64,000 nt of DNA from Elysia crispata (taxonomy: Eukaryota; Mollusca; Gastropoda; Plakobranchidae). Below, piece after piece: positions 39,401 to 56,052 of this stretch; positions within the stretch are counted from its first letter, which is position 1, and each line of letters opens with the position of its first letter. The stretch lies in NCBI GenBank assembly GCA_033675545.1, contig JAWDGP010005718.1, positions 841,001 to 905,000 on the forward strand, read 5' to 3'. Position numbers and translations under genes: made by a program. The notes under the pieces were generated by a model, which worked only from the letters and a program-made list of their open reading frames with translations, was not told the DNA's origin and made no database searches.

Positions 39401-42400
39401 TACCTGAGATCTTCAAGGCTTTCTGCCATTGCCAATCTTTCTTCTAATTTATCTCTATCTAAAACCAGGCTCTGACGTTCTTCTTGAAGGCTTGCCACCT
39501 GAATTATATCAAAATGAGATTTTACTTAAAGCATTTTTTATTGCAATAAATATGTTAATTGATTGAATCCACGACTTTCATTTCATCCTTCTTACTTGGA
39601 CAATCTAACATAAGAAAAAGAGACCTTTTCATAGCTATAATTTGTAGAGGGGAAAAATGCATAGCTATAAAAAGTTACATCTATATGTAAAATGACTTGC
39701 TTCTCTGATTACAAATGAATTTCAGTTCTATCATTTGAAAATTGTTTTTGCTAAATTGCATGTAATTTGATCTGTCTACTTTTCAATAGATAATGTTGGA
39801 ATGTAACCTTCTTTCTACACAACACTTGAACACTAATACCGTTTTGCAGCGCTTTTAGGCTCGCAACAAAAAAGGCGCGATTAATTCCAATTATTTAAAG
39901 CAAAACTGGCATAACTTAGCCTTGATGGTGAGGTAAAAAGCTTTACACTCTAACAAACCTGTGTATCCAATTCATGACATCGTTGCAACAATTCCTCTTT
40001 ATTTTCTAAAGCCCTGTTTAGCTCATCACTAACTCTCTTAAGCTGTCAAGAGAAAAGAAATACATTAAAATGGTCATTATAAAAAAAAAAAAAAAAAGGA
40101 AAAAAAACACTGTTAACATTAAGTGCAAATATCCCACAGTCCTTTCTGATGAGTTAGCTGACGCAGTCTTGAATCTAAAAAAATGGCACCTGAAAGTGGA
40201 CGTTTTCTTCAAGATATTACTATCCTCTCTCCATATTTTTATTCATTTCAATTTCCATGCAATTTTACCAATAAGAATTTAAGATAGCAAATGATTGTTT
40301 TTGTTCTGCATTCAACTATCATTATGTGTTTTCAACCTGGTCACACTACAAAGTGAGCCACCTTCATAAGGGACTTGCCAGTTGTCATTGACTGGGACCT
40401 TTATGAGTCATATCTGGTATCAGACTTTCTCATCAAGATGCCAGATTTGAAGAGTGTGGAACAAGGTTTGCTCTCTACTGACATTATGTTGAATTGAATT
40501 ATTCTTGATATCAAAGCCTTAAAACACATCTTGAGAAGTATGCAGCTGATTTGAAGAGGTTGTAGCACAGATAGATTGTGAAGATTTTTTTTCAACATAA
40601 AGTCATTGAAAATACAGAAAGGTGGCTAAAGCACGAAAGGGATGTCCCTTGTAATGAAAAAATAAAAAATCATATTTAAGTAGCAACAATCACATTTGGT
40701 AAATAACATAACTTTACAATTTCAAAATTGCCTTGAAATCCTTTTGTTAATGAAAAAAGTTTAGAACAAATTTAAAAATTTTGGTTCCAGAGCTGCAACT
40801 AAAAATAAGTGTAGATACCTGTTCTTGTAATTCCGCCTCAATGTCCTCACTAGGTGAAGATTCCTTAGCCATCAACTGTGAGATTTACAAAAGCAAAACA
40901 AAATTCTTTGAAAAGAATCGTAAAGGTAGCACCAATAAGTTAGTTGAAAAGAACACAACTACTTCAAATATGTCATGTTTAATCAAATTTCAAATAACTT
41001 CTTCTGGGGAACTGAGCTACACTTGTTTAAAATTATCTTGTATAAAGTTCAAAATAAATAATCCAAGAACAACATGACACATTATTTGCTCGATAGATAA
41101 CTGTCTTATATGTAATAATCTCAGGCATTTTCTAGCCTATCTAAGCCACTGTTTGGCAAGAAAAGATGGAAAAAAAAAATTGTTTGAATATCTTTCAACA
41201 TTGCGTTTGGTGTTTTCCAGGCTTTTGTCTCAGACTAATTATATTCCACTCATTCTAACCTCTTGAATGGCATTTTTGATGATCTGTTGCACATCCTCCT
41301 CCATGCTCATGATGGTCTGTATGTGATCACCCTTGTTCTCACAATTAATAGCAACATTCAGAACCAGCTGCAGCAATCGGCCAAGTTCTTGGGAGTCACA
41401 GTACTCACCTTGACAAGAGAAAGACGAAATAAACTATACTAAAGTAGGTATAGTGTTTAAGTTCAATTGTCAATTATCAGCACCTCTGTAAATTGTTAGA
41501 AAAACCATACAGCTGTTAATTCTTACAAAAAAAAAAACATTAATGTTCAAATGAATACAGTCGACTATGTTTAAGTTGATTTAGCTGGGGGATTTATGAC
41601 AACATCAATGCAACCATAGGGCTCTAGGATAAAATCAAAGGACTTCACTGTGTTTTACATACATCCATGAAGTGGCATGACCTGTGTCACCGGGCTTGAT
41701 GACGCATTGGTTTTTTTTTTTTTGAATATTTTTTTTTCAAAAGATGGAAGTTGATTATTTTTGCCGGGTCTCAATTTTACAAGATGCTGTATCGATGTGA
41801 AAAAGATGAGTGAAAGGAATGTGCACTGCCAGTTGAATTTGTAGATCTAAACTTTGCCAACACTGTGGAGCTAACAAAAAAACTAAAAAAACAAAAACAC
41901 CCAGCAGGTTATCCACCCATGATAATCATTGCTTTCATTTTCTGACCATCTAAGATGGAAATACATCAGAAAATTAGGATCGATATTTGGCTCAGTGAAT
42001 GCATGCGCCCATGTGCATCGAACTATGACTGAGCATGTGCTGTGGCCGTGGGGCCTGGCTCCAGTCACTGACCAGAACCATCATACTCATAGGCCATTGG
42101 ACAATCAGAGTACTGCCTATGGTCTCAACGGGGTTGACATGTATAGATCTCTGTGACGCGAAAAGGCATTATGCTACCAACGATTAGCTTTGAGCAATCA
42201 AGTGGGCGGGACTAAAAATATTGTAACATGCTTAGAACAATGGTACGTCACTAATGCATGCTGTTGGCACCATCTCTTCTCAACTATGTACAGTATTGTA
42301 GGATAAATTAAGCAGAAATGATGTTACGGTCATCTTTGTTAGGCTTTAGCAATGCCGGGAAAGGAGAAAGATCGTTGATGAGTAGCGAGTGAAAATTAGC

Positions 42401-44587
42401 ATCAACACATTCATTTGATTGCAAAAGACAGATTGTGATCTGGGAAAGAAAAGTACAATCAACACAGGCATTATATTAACCGTTACGTTGAAGTCAACAC
42501 ATCCGTTTATTTTAATAGACAGATAGACGGGCTGGTTCAGGTTCCAGCAAATTAAATCAACTCATCTGACTTCAACACAAGTGTAGTCCACAGTACATAA
42601 AATCTGAAATTTTTATAAACAATAGCAATTATTTGAATCATAATATAAAATGAACTATCAAAATTTGATATTAAACAACCAAAGTTAAACTGTCTTGACT
42701 AATTAAGTACAATCCAAAAAATTCTTACCTATAGCATTTACATCTGGCATTTGAAAGCCCTGCATAGTTATGCCCAGAATCTGTGAAAAAAATTAAACCA
42801 ATTTCTGAATATTCCTAAAGTCTAAGATGAATATAATTAAAACCTGTTTGTAAGAGCCTATTTGTTTTTCATAAATGATATTGTAATAAACACGAACCAC
42901 AAGTTTTAAAGGTTTCGATGTGAAGTAAAGGTTATGATTTGTATTATCTTAACAACATCAAATACATTTTAATAAAAATACAAGCTAAACATACTATCTT
43001 TTATCAGTTCAAGATGTTAGGTTATGAAGTAGGAAAAATATTAGATTTGACATTTGCGTTTTCTCACTCACCTCTAAATTATACTCCAGTATCCCTTTCA
43101 AAATTTTCTTTAAATTTGTCACCTGCAGTAAAGAAATGGAAATTTTTTTCAAAAAATTTTGACTCTTTTAAGAGGAGTTCAATTTAATCCCTTTATTAAA
43201 AAAAAACAACAACTTCATATCATAGGGAACAAACTGAATTGAACTCACAGTTTTACAGAAACATTTTAAAATATGTTGGTGCATGAAATTTCCTCCCCCA
43301 AAAATATCAGATATTCTATGTGATTATTGACGATTAAAATTTACTAATATACATATAATCTTCCATAGGGTTTTGGATCAGATGATTTGTTTGAAATCAT
43401 TACCCAATAAGAAAGGGCTGTATCTTACTTCAAAAACATTATAGTAAAGTTTGAAATTTCTGCCCCGCATTAACATTGGCTTTCTTGTTTCTAATCTTTG
43501 CCTCTAATCATACCTTCAGTCTCCAGTTATTAAGATCTTCTGATTTGATGGTAGATAGCCATGATGGTGTAAAGTAAGCAGGTGCTCTAAAAAAAGAAAA
43601 AGAAAAAAATAAACAAACTAAAACAATAGAATAACAAAGGAAAGACAAGAAACATTGTAAATTAAAAAAAAAAATTCTAAAAATTAAGATGAATAAAAAA
43701 TAATGCATTAAAAAGATTGTAATAATGTAGAAGGTCAATGACATAGGGCCAAGATTAACAAACAAAAAAACCCAAAAAACTACAACAAGCCTTCATCTGC
43801 AATTTTTTTTTTGACTTGAGACACTCTTACTGCACGAGGTATTGATTATTTAAGCAAAGATTTTTGTGTGTGATTATGATAAAGTGTTTGATTTATAGAC
43901 CTACATGTATTAAACAAAACATATTTCATAAAATAAAGCAAACACAATTACGGAGAAAATGTTTTTTTTTCTCTAAATAAACATAAGATTGAGGGTTTGA
44001 TAATAAGCAAAAAGATGTTTAAAAAAAATTAATTTTACATAATGGAAAAGGTGGGCTTTAAAAATGTACAAAGAAAATATGTGGTTGATAATCTTGTTCT
44101 CGAACACAGGTTAAAATACATTAAAAAAAAAAGCAATCACTTCAGAATGGTGGACAGAAATCAGTCAACAGACATTCTTACATATCACTCAGAGCTTGTG
44201 CAATGGCAACCCCATCGCAGAGATCCTCTGGAGTTTCATGTGGAGCAGCCGGTGAAAATGTATGCAGCTGTAAAATATTCAGATAGCTTTCATTCAGATG
44301 CAAATCACACCATGCAAAAATGTTTTTCTTTTTGAATTGAAAACAGTGCACACGAGCTACAAATGCAATAAAATCAATCTACTGAAATCCATTATTTTTC
44401 TTTTTTTTTTTTTTGAAGTGCAGATTGTAAGATATTAACATTGATAACAAAACTTCTATTTCACAGAGCTAGGTTTTTAATACAATTACAATTTACATGA
44501 AATATGAGTACCATGAAACAAAAAGAAATTACAAGTTTTACATACCCATGTAATAAGACTGTGACAAATTTGCTCTCTTTCATTCAT
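27467..44587 (-). CDS. HOOK: HOOK-family dynein adaptor, 21 coding exons, 709 aa
   Basis: Exons in transcript order: 44546-44587, 44182-44267, 43514-43586, 43072-43122, 42729-42780, 41260-41408, 40819-40875, 39959-40042, 39404-39498, 38432-38511, 37708-37772, 37325-37408, 36927-36969, 36236-36321, 34951-35115, 33993-34138, 32779-32919, 32014-32323, 30891-30995, 28636-28707, 27467-27610. Every junction has GT/AG ends and all phases agree (2130 nt). HOOK proteins link cargo (endosomes, through FTS/FHIP) to dynein-dynactin. Residues about 5-151 are the Hook (calponin-homology-like) domain, about 160-640 a coiled coil, and 655-700 the conserved WYNLGMQLHRQAAEERL...GQSFLARQR tail. Human HOOK1-3 are 718-728 aa, so this is complete. 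The start ATG has an in-frame TAA 21 nt upstream. Invertebrates normally have one HOOK gene, so no vertebrate subtype is assigned. Confidence 0.95.
28636..40875 (-). CDS. HOOK: HOOK exons 7-20: coiled-coil dimerisation region
   Basis: Fourteen exons encode a Glu/Lys/Gln-rich heptad region. Recognisable blocks are LQRCHELDTQ, STPAGKKLGQLQSL, KDDFRIKYEVL, MKDELDILRHTSEQL, KIMEEKNTNYMQQQIEMEE, YKKQTVELQNK, LEHENKMLK, NARKNELETEVR, MEERYRKYLEKAKN and VIKSLDPRHN. These align one-to-one with the HOOK3 coiled coil. The largest exon (32014-32323) has much higher GC than its introns and a dense RQQ/EQR charge pattern. Confidence 0.93.
29190..29440. repeat. Purine-rich strand-asymmetric tract in a HOOK intron
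   Basis: About 250 bp of mostly A/G on the plus strand (GGAGG, GAAGAAG, AGGAG words without a fixed period), between exons 30891-30995 and 28636-28707. It is the source of Ser/Phe-rich minus frames here. Confidence 0.6.
35636..35960. repeat. Cluster of AGATCT/TCTAGA palindromic words in a HOOK intron
   Basis: Overlapping TAGATCTAGA and CTAGATCTA words occur repeatedly here and again at 45300-45790, and are rare elsewhere in the window. This is a degenerate satellite-like family rather than a clean tandem array. Confidence 0.55.
41260..44587 (-). CDS. HOOK: HOOK exons 1-6: N-terminal dynein-binding Hook domain
   Basis: Encodes MNEREQICHSLITW, then LHTFSPAAPHETPEDLCDG, APAYFTPSWLSTI, NWRLK, VTNLKKILKGILEYN, ILGITMQGFQMPDVNAIG and ELGRLLQLVLNVAINCE, each matching the human HOOK3 order. 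The last helix reads MEEDVQQIIKNAIQE. Q142 and I149 line up with human HOOK3 Q147 and I154, the residues that bind the dynein light intermediate chain, so dynein recruitment is probably retained. The second exon is visible only by splice analysis, since no long frame covers it. Confidence 0.93.
41930..42400. promoter_or_regulatory. GC-richer block in HOOK intron 5 with promoter-like motifs
   Basis: Contains an inverted CCAAT (CCATTGG, 42094-42100), CAATCA (42102-42107), a GC box (GTGGGCGGGACT, near 42202-42213), a CRE-like TACGTCA (42244-42250) and GTGACGCG (42153-42160). GC is visibly above the neighbouring introns. It could be an internal promoter or enhancer, or an inserted element; no transcript evidence is available. 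Confidence 0.3.
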
Positions 44588-48096
<3,509 letters not shown>

Positions 48097-48098
<2 letters not shown>

Positions 48099-50699
48099 TG
48101 CAAGGATGTTGCTCCTGGTCATATGATGTACACTGTACAGTTTTCTTCCATATGCACACAGCCGTCTTATACTGTTATAATTATGGCTAAGATTTCAAAT
48201 GCAATAATGTACATTGAAATAAGGTAATCCCTCCATGACTTTAACGTGTCTCCTAATTTGAAAGAAATTTATAGAGTTGAACGTGTTCCATTTGCTCTTG
48301 AATGAAAACCACGCCAACAATGTGATACATATCTTTCTCCTGCATTTAAAATTTTAAATGGTTGTAATTGAGTGGTCTCACTTTAAGTGGGAATGCAATT
48401 CTTTAATAACATCGCACCTAACAAGGTAAAAAAAAAAAGAAGACAGAAACTCTTTCCGGATAGCTACAGTGCATTTTAGTTAAGGCGAACATCTGAACTC
48501 GAGAATAATCCGTTGACTTAACGTAGAATTTCATTTAAATTATCACACTAACGTAAAGGAAAACAGAATGTGCTTATTCATTGAGGTTGATACTAAATAG
48601 AAAAAAAAAAAAAAAAGAAAAAGAAAAAAGAATTCTTTTAACAGAGTTGAGTTTTCGGGAATTCCATTGTTTTCACTTAGAAAAATTATTCATTTTTAAG
48701 AGATGATGAAACGATCTTTCTTGATTTTTATAGATACAGAAGGCTGAATGTGGGTTTCCTTGAAAATTCAAGATAAATAAGCAACCATCAGTATGAAGAC
48801 ACGTTGAGTTTATTCCCAAGATGGCAATGACTCTGTCAAGGATCAGTAAAGACCATTAAAAGGACCAAAGGTCTGATTTTGTACGAATGACTACCTGTAA
48901 CAGCAATGTGTATCAGCAGAGTAAATAGTAATGATGATCCTCTAAAATTTGGAATTCTAGCAACTTCATTATAATTTTGCATTTTACAATTGTAAGTGTA
49001 AGTGTAGGTTACTTTCAGGGAGACATAAGATAATAGACTCTTTGAATAACGCCCCCGAAAGGCGTGTTTCCGTTGGCTGCCAGAGCCATTTGGAGCTGCT
49101 ATGGAGAACAGCCCCGAACTGACCCATAAACCGAGTAGGACAGGTTTAGCGAGCCGAAGGTTCCACCGTGGGTAATGTAAGGAAAGTAAATTCCAGCCAA
49201 TGTTTCTTTACCCTGGACAGGGAGACATCAATTTATTAGATGTCCACTCTGCATGTTTCTAGCTTTAACCTAAAGCAATTCCTACATGGAAAAGCAATTA
49301 TTAGAGCTCGGAGGAGGATATTAAATCTCCTACCGCTAACTCTTTGTTGTTTTTTTTTTTCCTTTAATTCTCGACCAAAATGTGTCCTGCGCTTCTAATA
49401 AAGAAAAAAAAAATTGGCACCTACTTCCACATGCATTTAGCTGTAAACATACCAACAATAAGATTTCAGTTTCTTTTTTAAAACATTCATGTGTTCTTTT
49501 CGATATAGGTAATATCAATGAAATCACGCCAATCAAGATTGAAAATCCCAGCTATCTATAAAAACTATCTGATTCTACAACTTCATTTTAAACAAGGTTA
49601 GTATGAGTTTGATCCATTTTTTTTTTAAATTTTAGTAACTGGTCAAAAATAGATTTCCTTGAAAAAAAGATTTTTCAGCTCATATATTAGAAAATCATAT
49701 AGTTGTTCGACATTATATACACTCGTAATGTGAACATCAGTAAATAAAATATGATGACAGTCTCTTTTGAACACCAGTGCCTGCCCGTGGTGCGTAAACT
49801 AAATAGGCAGCAGTAACTAATGCTTCGTAGGAAAAGGATGGTTAGCTTTGTGGAATTCAGTCAGTCAGTTACAAACTGGTTTTAGGTCTGAAAGTCCTTT
49901 AATGTTCAATATGAAAATATCTCTGCCATGGTGTGTGGCTTAATGCTGTTCGTAGGCATCTCTTTGATGGGGTGTTCTTGTAAAGGCCATATTAGAATAA
50001 AACTAACAAAGACATTTGTGTTCAATCATAATTATTGGCTTAATCGGGAAGATTAACCTGTAACACGTGAATGTAACAAATAAATTAATGCTTTGATTAA
50101 TTCATGCATCCACTTGTTTTCATTATTATTGTATAAGTATGGAAGTCTTTTTTGACTGAGAAGATTTTTATATAATCAAAGGATGCAAAGTGTATAAAAG
50201 CATAACTACAATACCGCAAAATTATAGAATAGTTCATGAAGTCTTAACTGCTCGACTGACTCAGTGGATTTTGAAGTTGTAGTTTGCTACGATACAAAAG
50301 TAACCAGTCTCTTTATCTTTGGTTTAACGCTTTCTGTAAGAAAACTAAACCAGTGTAACTCATTTATCAGCAGCGTAATGCATTTTGTGAACTTTTTTTT
50401 TTAAACAAACAAAATGTTTGTTATCAAGCATGATTTTAGTATCACTTAAAGCTAGGTCCCGACCACTATTATTTTATGAACGGTCATTGCAGCAATTCTT
50501 GAGTGACATGTTTCACAAGCTTTAAATGCTGCATGCATGATAATCTATACTTGTAATGCTATTGTGAACAATGACGCGCTCATTTAACACACACAATACA
50601 CACATCTCATATATATATATATATAAACCACTAAAAATACACCTCTCTCTCTTTCTTTCTCTGGTTTAAATAAAAAGGAAGGTTTCTTTTTTTATTTTT
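48097..50699. other. Spacer with one GC-rich patch
   Basis: Plain A+T-rich sequence except 49045-49190. That patch stands out by composition and keeps a minus-strand frame open (LHYPRWNLRLAKPVLLGLWV and onward) without a recognised domain. It may be part of a dispersed repeat or a lone exon; I cannot choose. Confidence 0.4.
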
Positions 50700-53600
50700 T
50701 TCATGATCTTTATTAAAGAAAACAACATTTATCAAAATAATTTGGTATAAAACTTCATACATGTCAGAGAAAAGTTTTTTTTTTCTTTAAGCAAAGTTAT
50801 TGATATAATCATTATAATTATAGGTTTCTCACATAAATCAAATGCAAAACAAACAAAATAAAAATTCTACTTATTAATTATGACAAAAATAGCCTCATAA
50901 AACTGGACCCTTCTGAGGAAAATCAACCAGATTGGTCTCTTCCTGTAAGAAATTTATCAATCAACCTTCGCCTTTGAGGCGGTTACATTCCTAATAAAAG
51001 AGGCATGACAACAGCATTAAAAAGACTAGTAATAAACGAAGGAAAAAAGGCGTTATATTAAAAATGCATAAAATGGTAATCATTTGTATTATCAATAAGC
51101 TAATTAGGCATATGTTACAAAACGAAATCAATCTACATCCTATATCTTTAGAAAAGAAGCATGAAGTAAACTTCATTTCTATAAGAACAAAAAAGACCTG
51201 ATGGGTTCCTTCATACAGTTATTACACACCAGCCGCTCTTGGGGGTTAAGGGAAGATGCCTTATATGAAGTCGGCACTACCAACGTATTTGTGCACGAAA
51301 ACTATTATAAAATTTATTCTAAGAGACCACTTGAAACAAAGAGACCTAACACACCTACGAGGAGAAAAACCTAGCGCTAGTAGCAAACACAATCTATAGA
51401 AGGAAACAGTTTCTCTGAGAGGAAAGACATGCTCATACAGAACCTTGGAATGGATACACAATTTGGATTCAATATATAATAGCTTTGTGTAACAGCGAGA
51501 AAACAAATAACAATTTATCAACAGAGCGCATAACAATGCAGCCTAAATTTTTTCAACAAGATTTCTGTAAAAAAAAAGTTTATATTCATAACATAACAAT
51601 TTTGGACCACTTATGAAAAAATCTGAGGTGAAATGCCTAATTTTTGGATTCGGAAAGAACCAAGATTGAGAATTTTTGTCCAGCTGAAAGGAAAATTACC
51701 TAGGATCTTAACCTTTAGTATCTATAGTAAACGTTTAATTGAGAATTTAAAAGAAACTGATGGATATGTATAGCTGTGGGTGTTCTGTTCTCGTCATTTG
51801 CTGTTATTTCATTTTCCACGTGAGAGAAAGTACAAGCACAAATTAATGGCATGTGCGACTTACAAAATGAGACACAAACTCATGCAAGCTTCAGACAGGC
51901 GCATATCTCAAACCCTAAGGCAGTTCTTGAAATATTCAATACAGTAAGTCAATTTGATATCAGTCAACAAGCGATACATTCCTCCATATTGCAAAGAAAC
52001 ATGTAGATCAGGTGAAAGATTTCAGATGTTGAAAGTTATGTAGGAAAAAAGACATTGATGAATAAGGCATTCTGTTACTGATGAGGAATAGGTGCACGAC
52101 GAATTCTTGGTGTAATAGTACTTTATAAAAAAAATGAGTCTTTGAGTTATTGCTACTCGCACAAAGCTTGATATTCATGGTTTCATCTCCCCAAAAAATA
52201 TTGGCCGCCAAAAGAGTACAGGCAAAACTATACAAAAACATTTTGGCATATTGTACAAGATATCAAAAAGAGATTAAAAAGTAAGTCATGTTCCAAAGGC
52301 GATGAAAATGACAATGCTTACATGTAATAAGAACAAAAGAATCGATGTGTTTATGGAAGGAAAAAGAGGGGTCGATGTACATGGGTCAATATGGAAGTGA
52401 CAATGATGACAATGGTGGAAATGACTCATCTGAGAAAACAATGTCATGATAATGATTAACAATGACAAGAAAGACTTCTCAGGGTAGTGGAGTCAAGAAA
52501 ATCAAATTTAAAAAAAAATGCAGCGTGATTTCTATCCAATTTTGAATATACATGCACAGAATAGAAACTCTCCCTTTGAACACTCGGGAATTGATCTCAT
52601 ATAAGACAGTTCTATATTGAAAATAAATGGTGTCTAACAATTTAAAGAAAAAAAAAAGCCTATGAAAATTGTTGCAGATGAAAGGAACAGAATGGATACC
52701 TTTATGATATTTTAGGTGTAATACAATGTTCCGGTATTTTGATCTTAGAAAAATGGTGTATATGCATTCATAACTAGCAGTAACCCACTGTAAAAATGGG
52801 AAAACATCTGATAATTCATTAATTGTAGAACAAGATATGACCGTGTATAGATGTAAGAAAGTTGATATATATGCATGCAGATAAATGAGACGTGCGTTGC
52901 GAATAACTTGTATATGGTGATATTTCTGAGACAATAAAAAAACATGTTCTTGATTAGCTGCCGTATTGAGAAAAATTGCTGCTGTTGAATTCGACTGGAA
53001 GTTCTCTTGGTGCATATAAAAGTTCTTACAAAAATGCAGGAAATATAAGACAGAAAGGCTACCATATGTAATAAACAAATAATACTGTCTAGAGTTCTTA
53101 TTCAGCGACTTGTAAAATAGAAATTGGCAGGAAATGGATTTAAATTTAACATTATAAAAGAGGTTCTACATCATAACATTTGACTATTCTTTTAAGTTGG
53201 AGAAAAATACGATGATTTTACATCTAAATATATGAGATTTCATAAAAAACCAACATGCGCAGCAATATATCCTATACATATATATGTGATGTTAAAGTTA
53301 AGGTCATAGTTTATTGCAATGAACATCTTGTGTATTCAGAGAGCGCAATTCTTATGATATAAATGAGAAAAAGTATTTCCAAATACACACCGATTCAAAA
53401 TTTCGTTCCGTTGCACATAATTATTTAGCATGGTCTGGCTAGTTTTAAAAAGAATGCCAAAAGCCAAAAAGTTCAAAAAGAAAAATTGAGAAAACAAGAA
53501 ACAACTTGATACATGCATTGAAACTAAAAGCATAGCTATATACAAAACAATAATTAAGCATACAATATACACATTATGTACATAACATGATACATTTTAC

Positions 53601-55788
53601 ACAGATCAAGAAATAATAAAACAAAAAAATCAGTTTGGTTGGTCTTCAAATCACAATGAACCGCTTTGAACTGGTAAATGGCCCTAGAAATTTTTTTCTT
53701 TGAAAGGCAAGGAAATGACAAATTCTACACGCCAAATAGTGATTGCATGTTCTCCATTTTGTCCGTAGAATAATCACGAGGTATCCCTTCCGAAGAAGCG
53801 AAAAGTTAAAAAAAAAAGAGAGAGAGAGACAGGCAAAGGAAATTTCACAGATAATTTCATTATATTCTCAGTCACAAGCCAAAGTAATAAGTACAGAATA
53901 TAAAAGTCGTATAACAAGCGCCTTCATATAATTTGTCGTTTTCAGAAGAAATTATAAGGCAGAATAAATAACACAGGAGAAAAAGGAAGAGAGAGAGATG
54001 GGGAAAGGGCAGGGAATGGAGAGGTGAACACAAGCAGCACTAGCTTAGACCGACAGTCACCAATATCGGGATGCGAGCTAGGTCTAACCACCAGCACCAA
54101 ACCCTTAATCCTAGCTAGGTCTATAGATAATCGTTTCTGCCATGTGTTGGAACCGTGCAGGTTCGAATCCTTGAAAGGGTTGTCTGTAGTGGGATCAAAT
54201 ATCGCCTCGTCAAAACACTCAGTTTGACAAGAATCTACGGACAGATGAGAAATTATACCACTTTTAATCGTCTCGTCTGGAGCTAAAAATAAACAAAGGT
54301 TTGTGTCCACTCTAAGCTCACTAAGTTTATACCAAGCGGTGGTGCTTAAGAATAAGATTGCAAGAGGCTAGTCAAGTTGAATAACAACCTCAAGAGCGAT
54401 AGTCTTGATTCCTTCACTGCAAAACATAGCTGAGCCGGTGTGCTGAAGTGTCGTAAACTACATGTGCAAATGTCCACCACTTTGAGAGGATTGAGAAGAG
54501 GAGGAGAATAACCATCATCACAATCATTAGGTTGATAATATGTCAGATCACACAAAAGCTTGGAACACAACCAGAGACTGTTAGAATACCACTCGCAGCA
54601 ACCAGCAGCCTACCACCAGATCGTGCATTTCATTTGATTTAAGAGGAAAAAATGTGAGGCTTCGAGGTTGGTGTTAATTTATATTAAGGTTAATTTGGAT
54701 GATTTGATTCAAGTATATAATCTCTACGAGTACTGTACACCAAAAGATTTCTGAAATTTCTTGGAATGTAAAAAAAATCTTAATATAAATCTGAGTAATT
54801 TGAAAAATGGTAAATCTAAATGTTTTATTGATTTCCAAAGAATTAAATTATTTAAATTATATAAGAATTTTACTTTTAAAAAAAATCACAAAAAAGATTT
54901 TGAGAGAAAACATAAGTTAAAATAAATATGATTTTTCTGTCTTTCGTTGCAACCATAGTCTGGCTGGAGCAGCATGCTCTGCCAAACAATGACTAACAAC
55001 CACGAGCCATCGTTGATAAACATAAATAGAACGGAAAGAAAGCAAAAGGGACTTAATTCTTCACAGCTACCCTCCTGAGTGTGAGCCGAGCTTAAGCCCC
55101 TTTCTAGTTCGCTGGCATCTATCATTGCACATACGAAAATAAAATTCTGTATGCCTCAAGTCAATCACCACCAGCTCTTCTGTAGCACAGCGCATCATAT
55201 AAGTGGTGAGCACCTCAACAAGAGATAACAGCCACATCATCACAAGGATATACAACACATTTTTGTAGTAATTTTGTCATTAAAATAACTTAGATAATTT
55301 AGTTTCTGGTTTATCACATAAACTCAGTGGAAAGATAAGACCTCTTAGAAGTGTTTCAAGATGTCTCACTCAGAGAAATAGATATCTTCGTTTAAATAGG
55401 TAGCCAGGATTGTCTCCTAGCGAAAAGCCTAGAGGAAATTAAAAGAAGCCAAATACCAGCTCAAACACGAGGTTACACGAAGACCAAATCCAAACATGCA
55501 AAATTAAACATAAAGGAAATTTACATTTTAAGAATATTACATTTCTACACTGATTCTATGTACAGATTTGCATATACATCAAGTGAAATTTTGTGAACTG
55601 TACATGCGGAAGGTGTAGCTCATAGATTACATAATTACAGCAAATTATATCTTAGGAAAAAAAAGCTAAACTGGCGATAGTAGTGCCCGAAGCAACAGTA
55701 GACGAAATGAAGCATGAGAGAAAGAAAGCAAGAGACAGCAATATGAACTGAACACTGAAAATCAAAGGTAGACGAAGAAGATGACGAT
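50700..55788. other. Repeat-poor A+T-rich block, possible long 3' UTR
   Basis: No credible coding frame; the 199-aa minus frame at 52479-53078 looks like chance in A+T-rich DNA. An AATAAA on the minus strand lies at 50709-50714 at the lower edge. The block could be the distal 3' UTR of the HMG-box gene or a plain spacer. Confidence 0.3.
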
Positions 55789-55789
55789 G

Positions 55790-56052
55790 AAGGAGGAGGA
55801 GGAGGAGGAGGAGGAGGAGGAGGAGGAGGAGGAGGAGGAGGAGGAGAAGAAGAAGAAGAAGAAGAAGAAGAAGAAGAAGAAGAAGAAGAAGAAGAAGAAG
55901 AAGAAGAAGAAGAAGAAGAAGAAGAAGAAGAAAAAGAAAAAGAAAAAGAAGAAGAAGAAGAAGAAGAAGAAGAAGAAGAAGAAGAAGAAGAAGAAGAAGA
56001 AGAAGAAGAAGAAGAAGAAGAAGAAGAAGAAGAAGAAGAAGAAGAAGAAGAA
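55790..56052. repeat. (GGA)n(GAA)n microsatellite
   Basis: GGA units, then a long GAA array with two AAAAG interruptions near 55930. Frames through it are poly-Glu, poly-Lys or poly-Leu. Confidence 0.97.

Noticed and set aside
44042-44335. 97-aa plus-strand frame
   Set aside because: It is the antisense shadow of HOOK exon 2 (44182-44267).
52479-53078. 199-aa minus-strand frame
   Set aside because: Composition is that of chance translation of A+T-rich DNA; no domain, no splice flanks, and overlapping alternative frames of similar quality.
54160-54170. GGTTCGAATCC, a perfect tRNA/SINE B-box word on the plus strand
   Set aside because: The flanks do not fold into a tRNA: T-stem pairs fail after three base pairs and no A box lies at the right distance. 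It may be a degenerate SINE head, but that cannot be supported.
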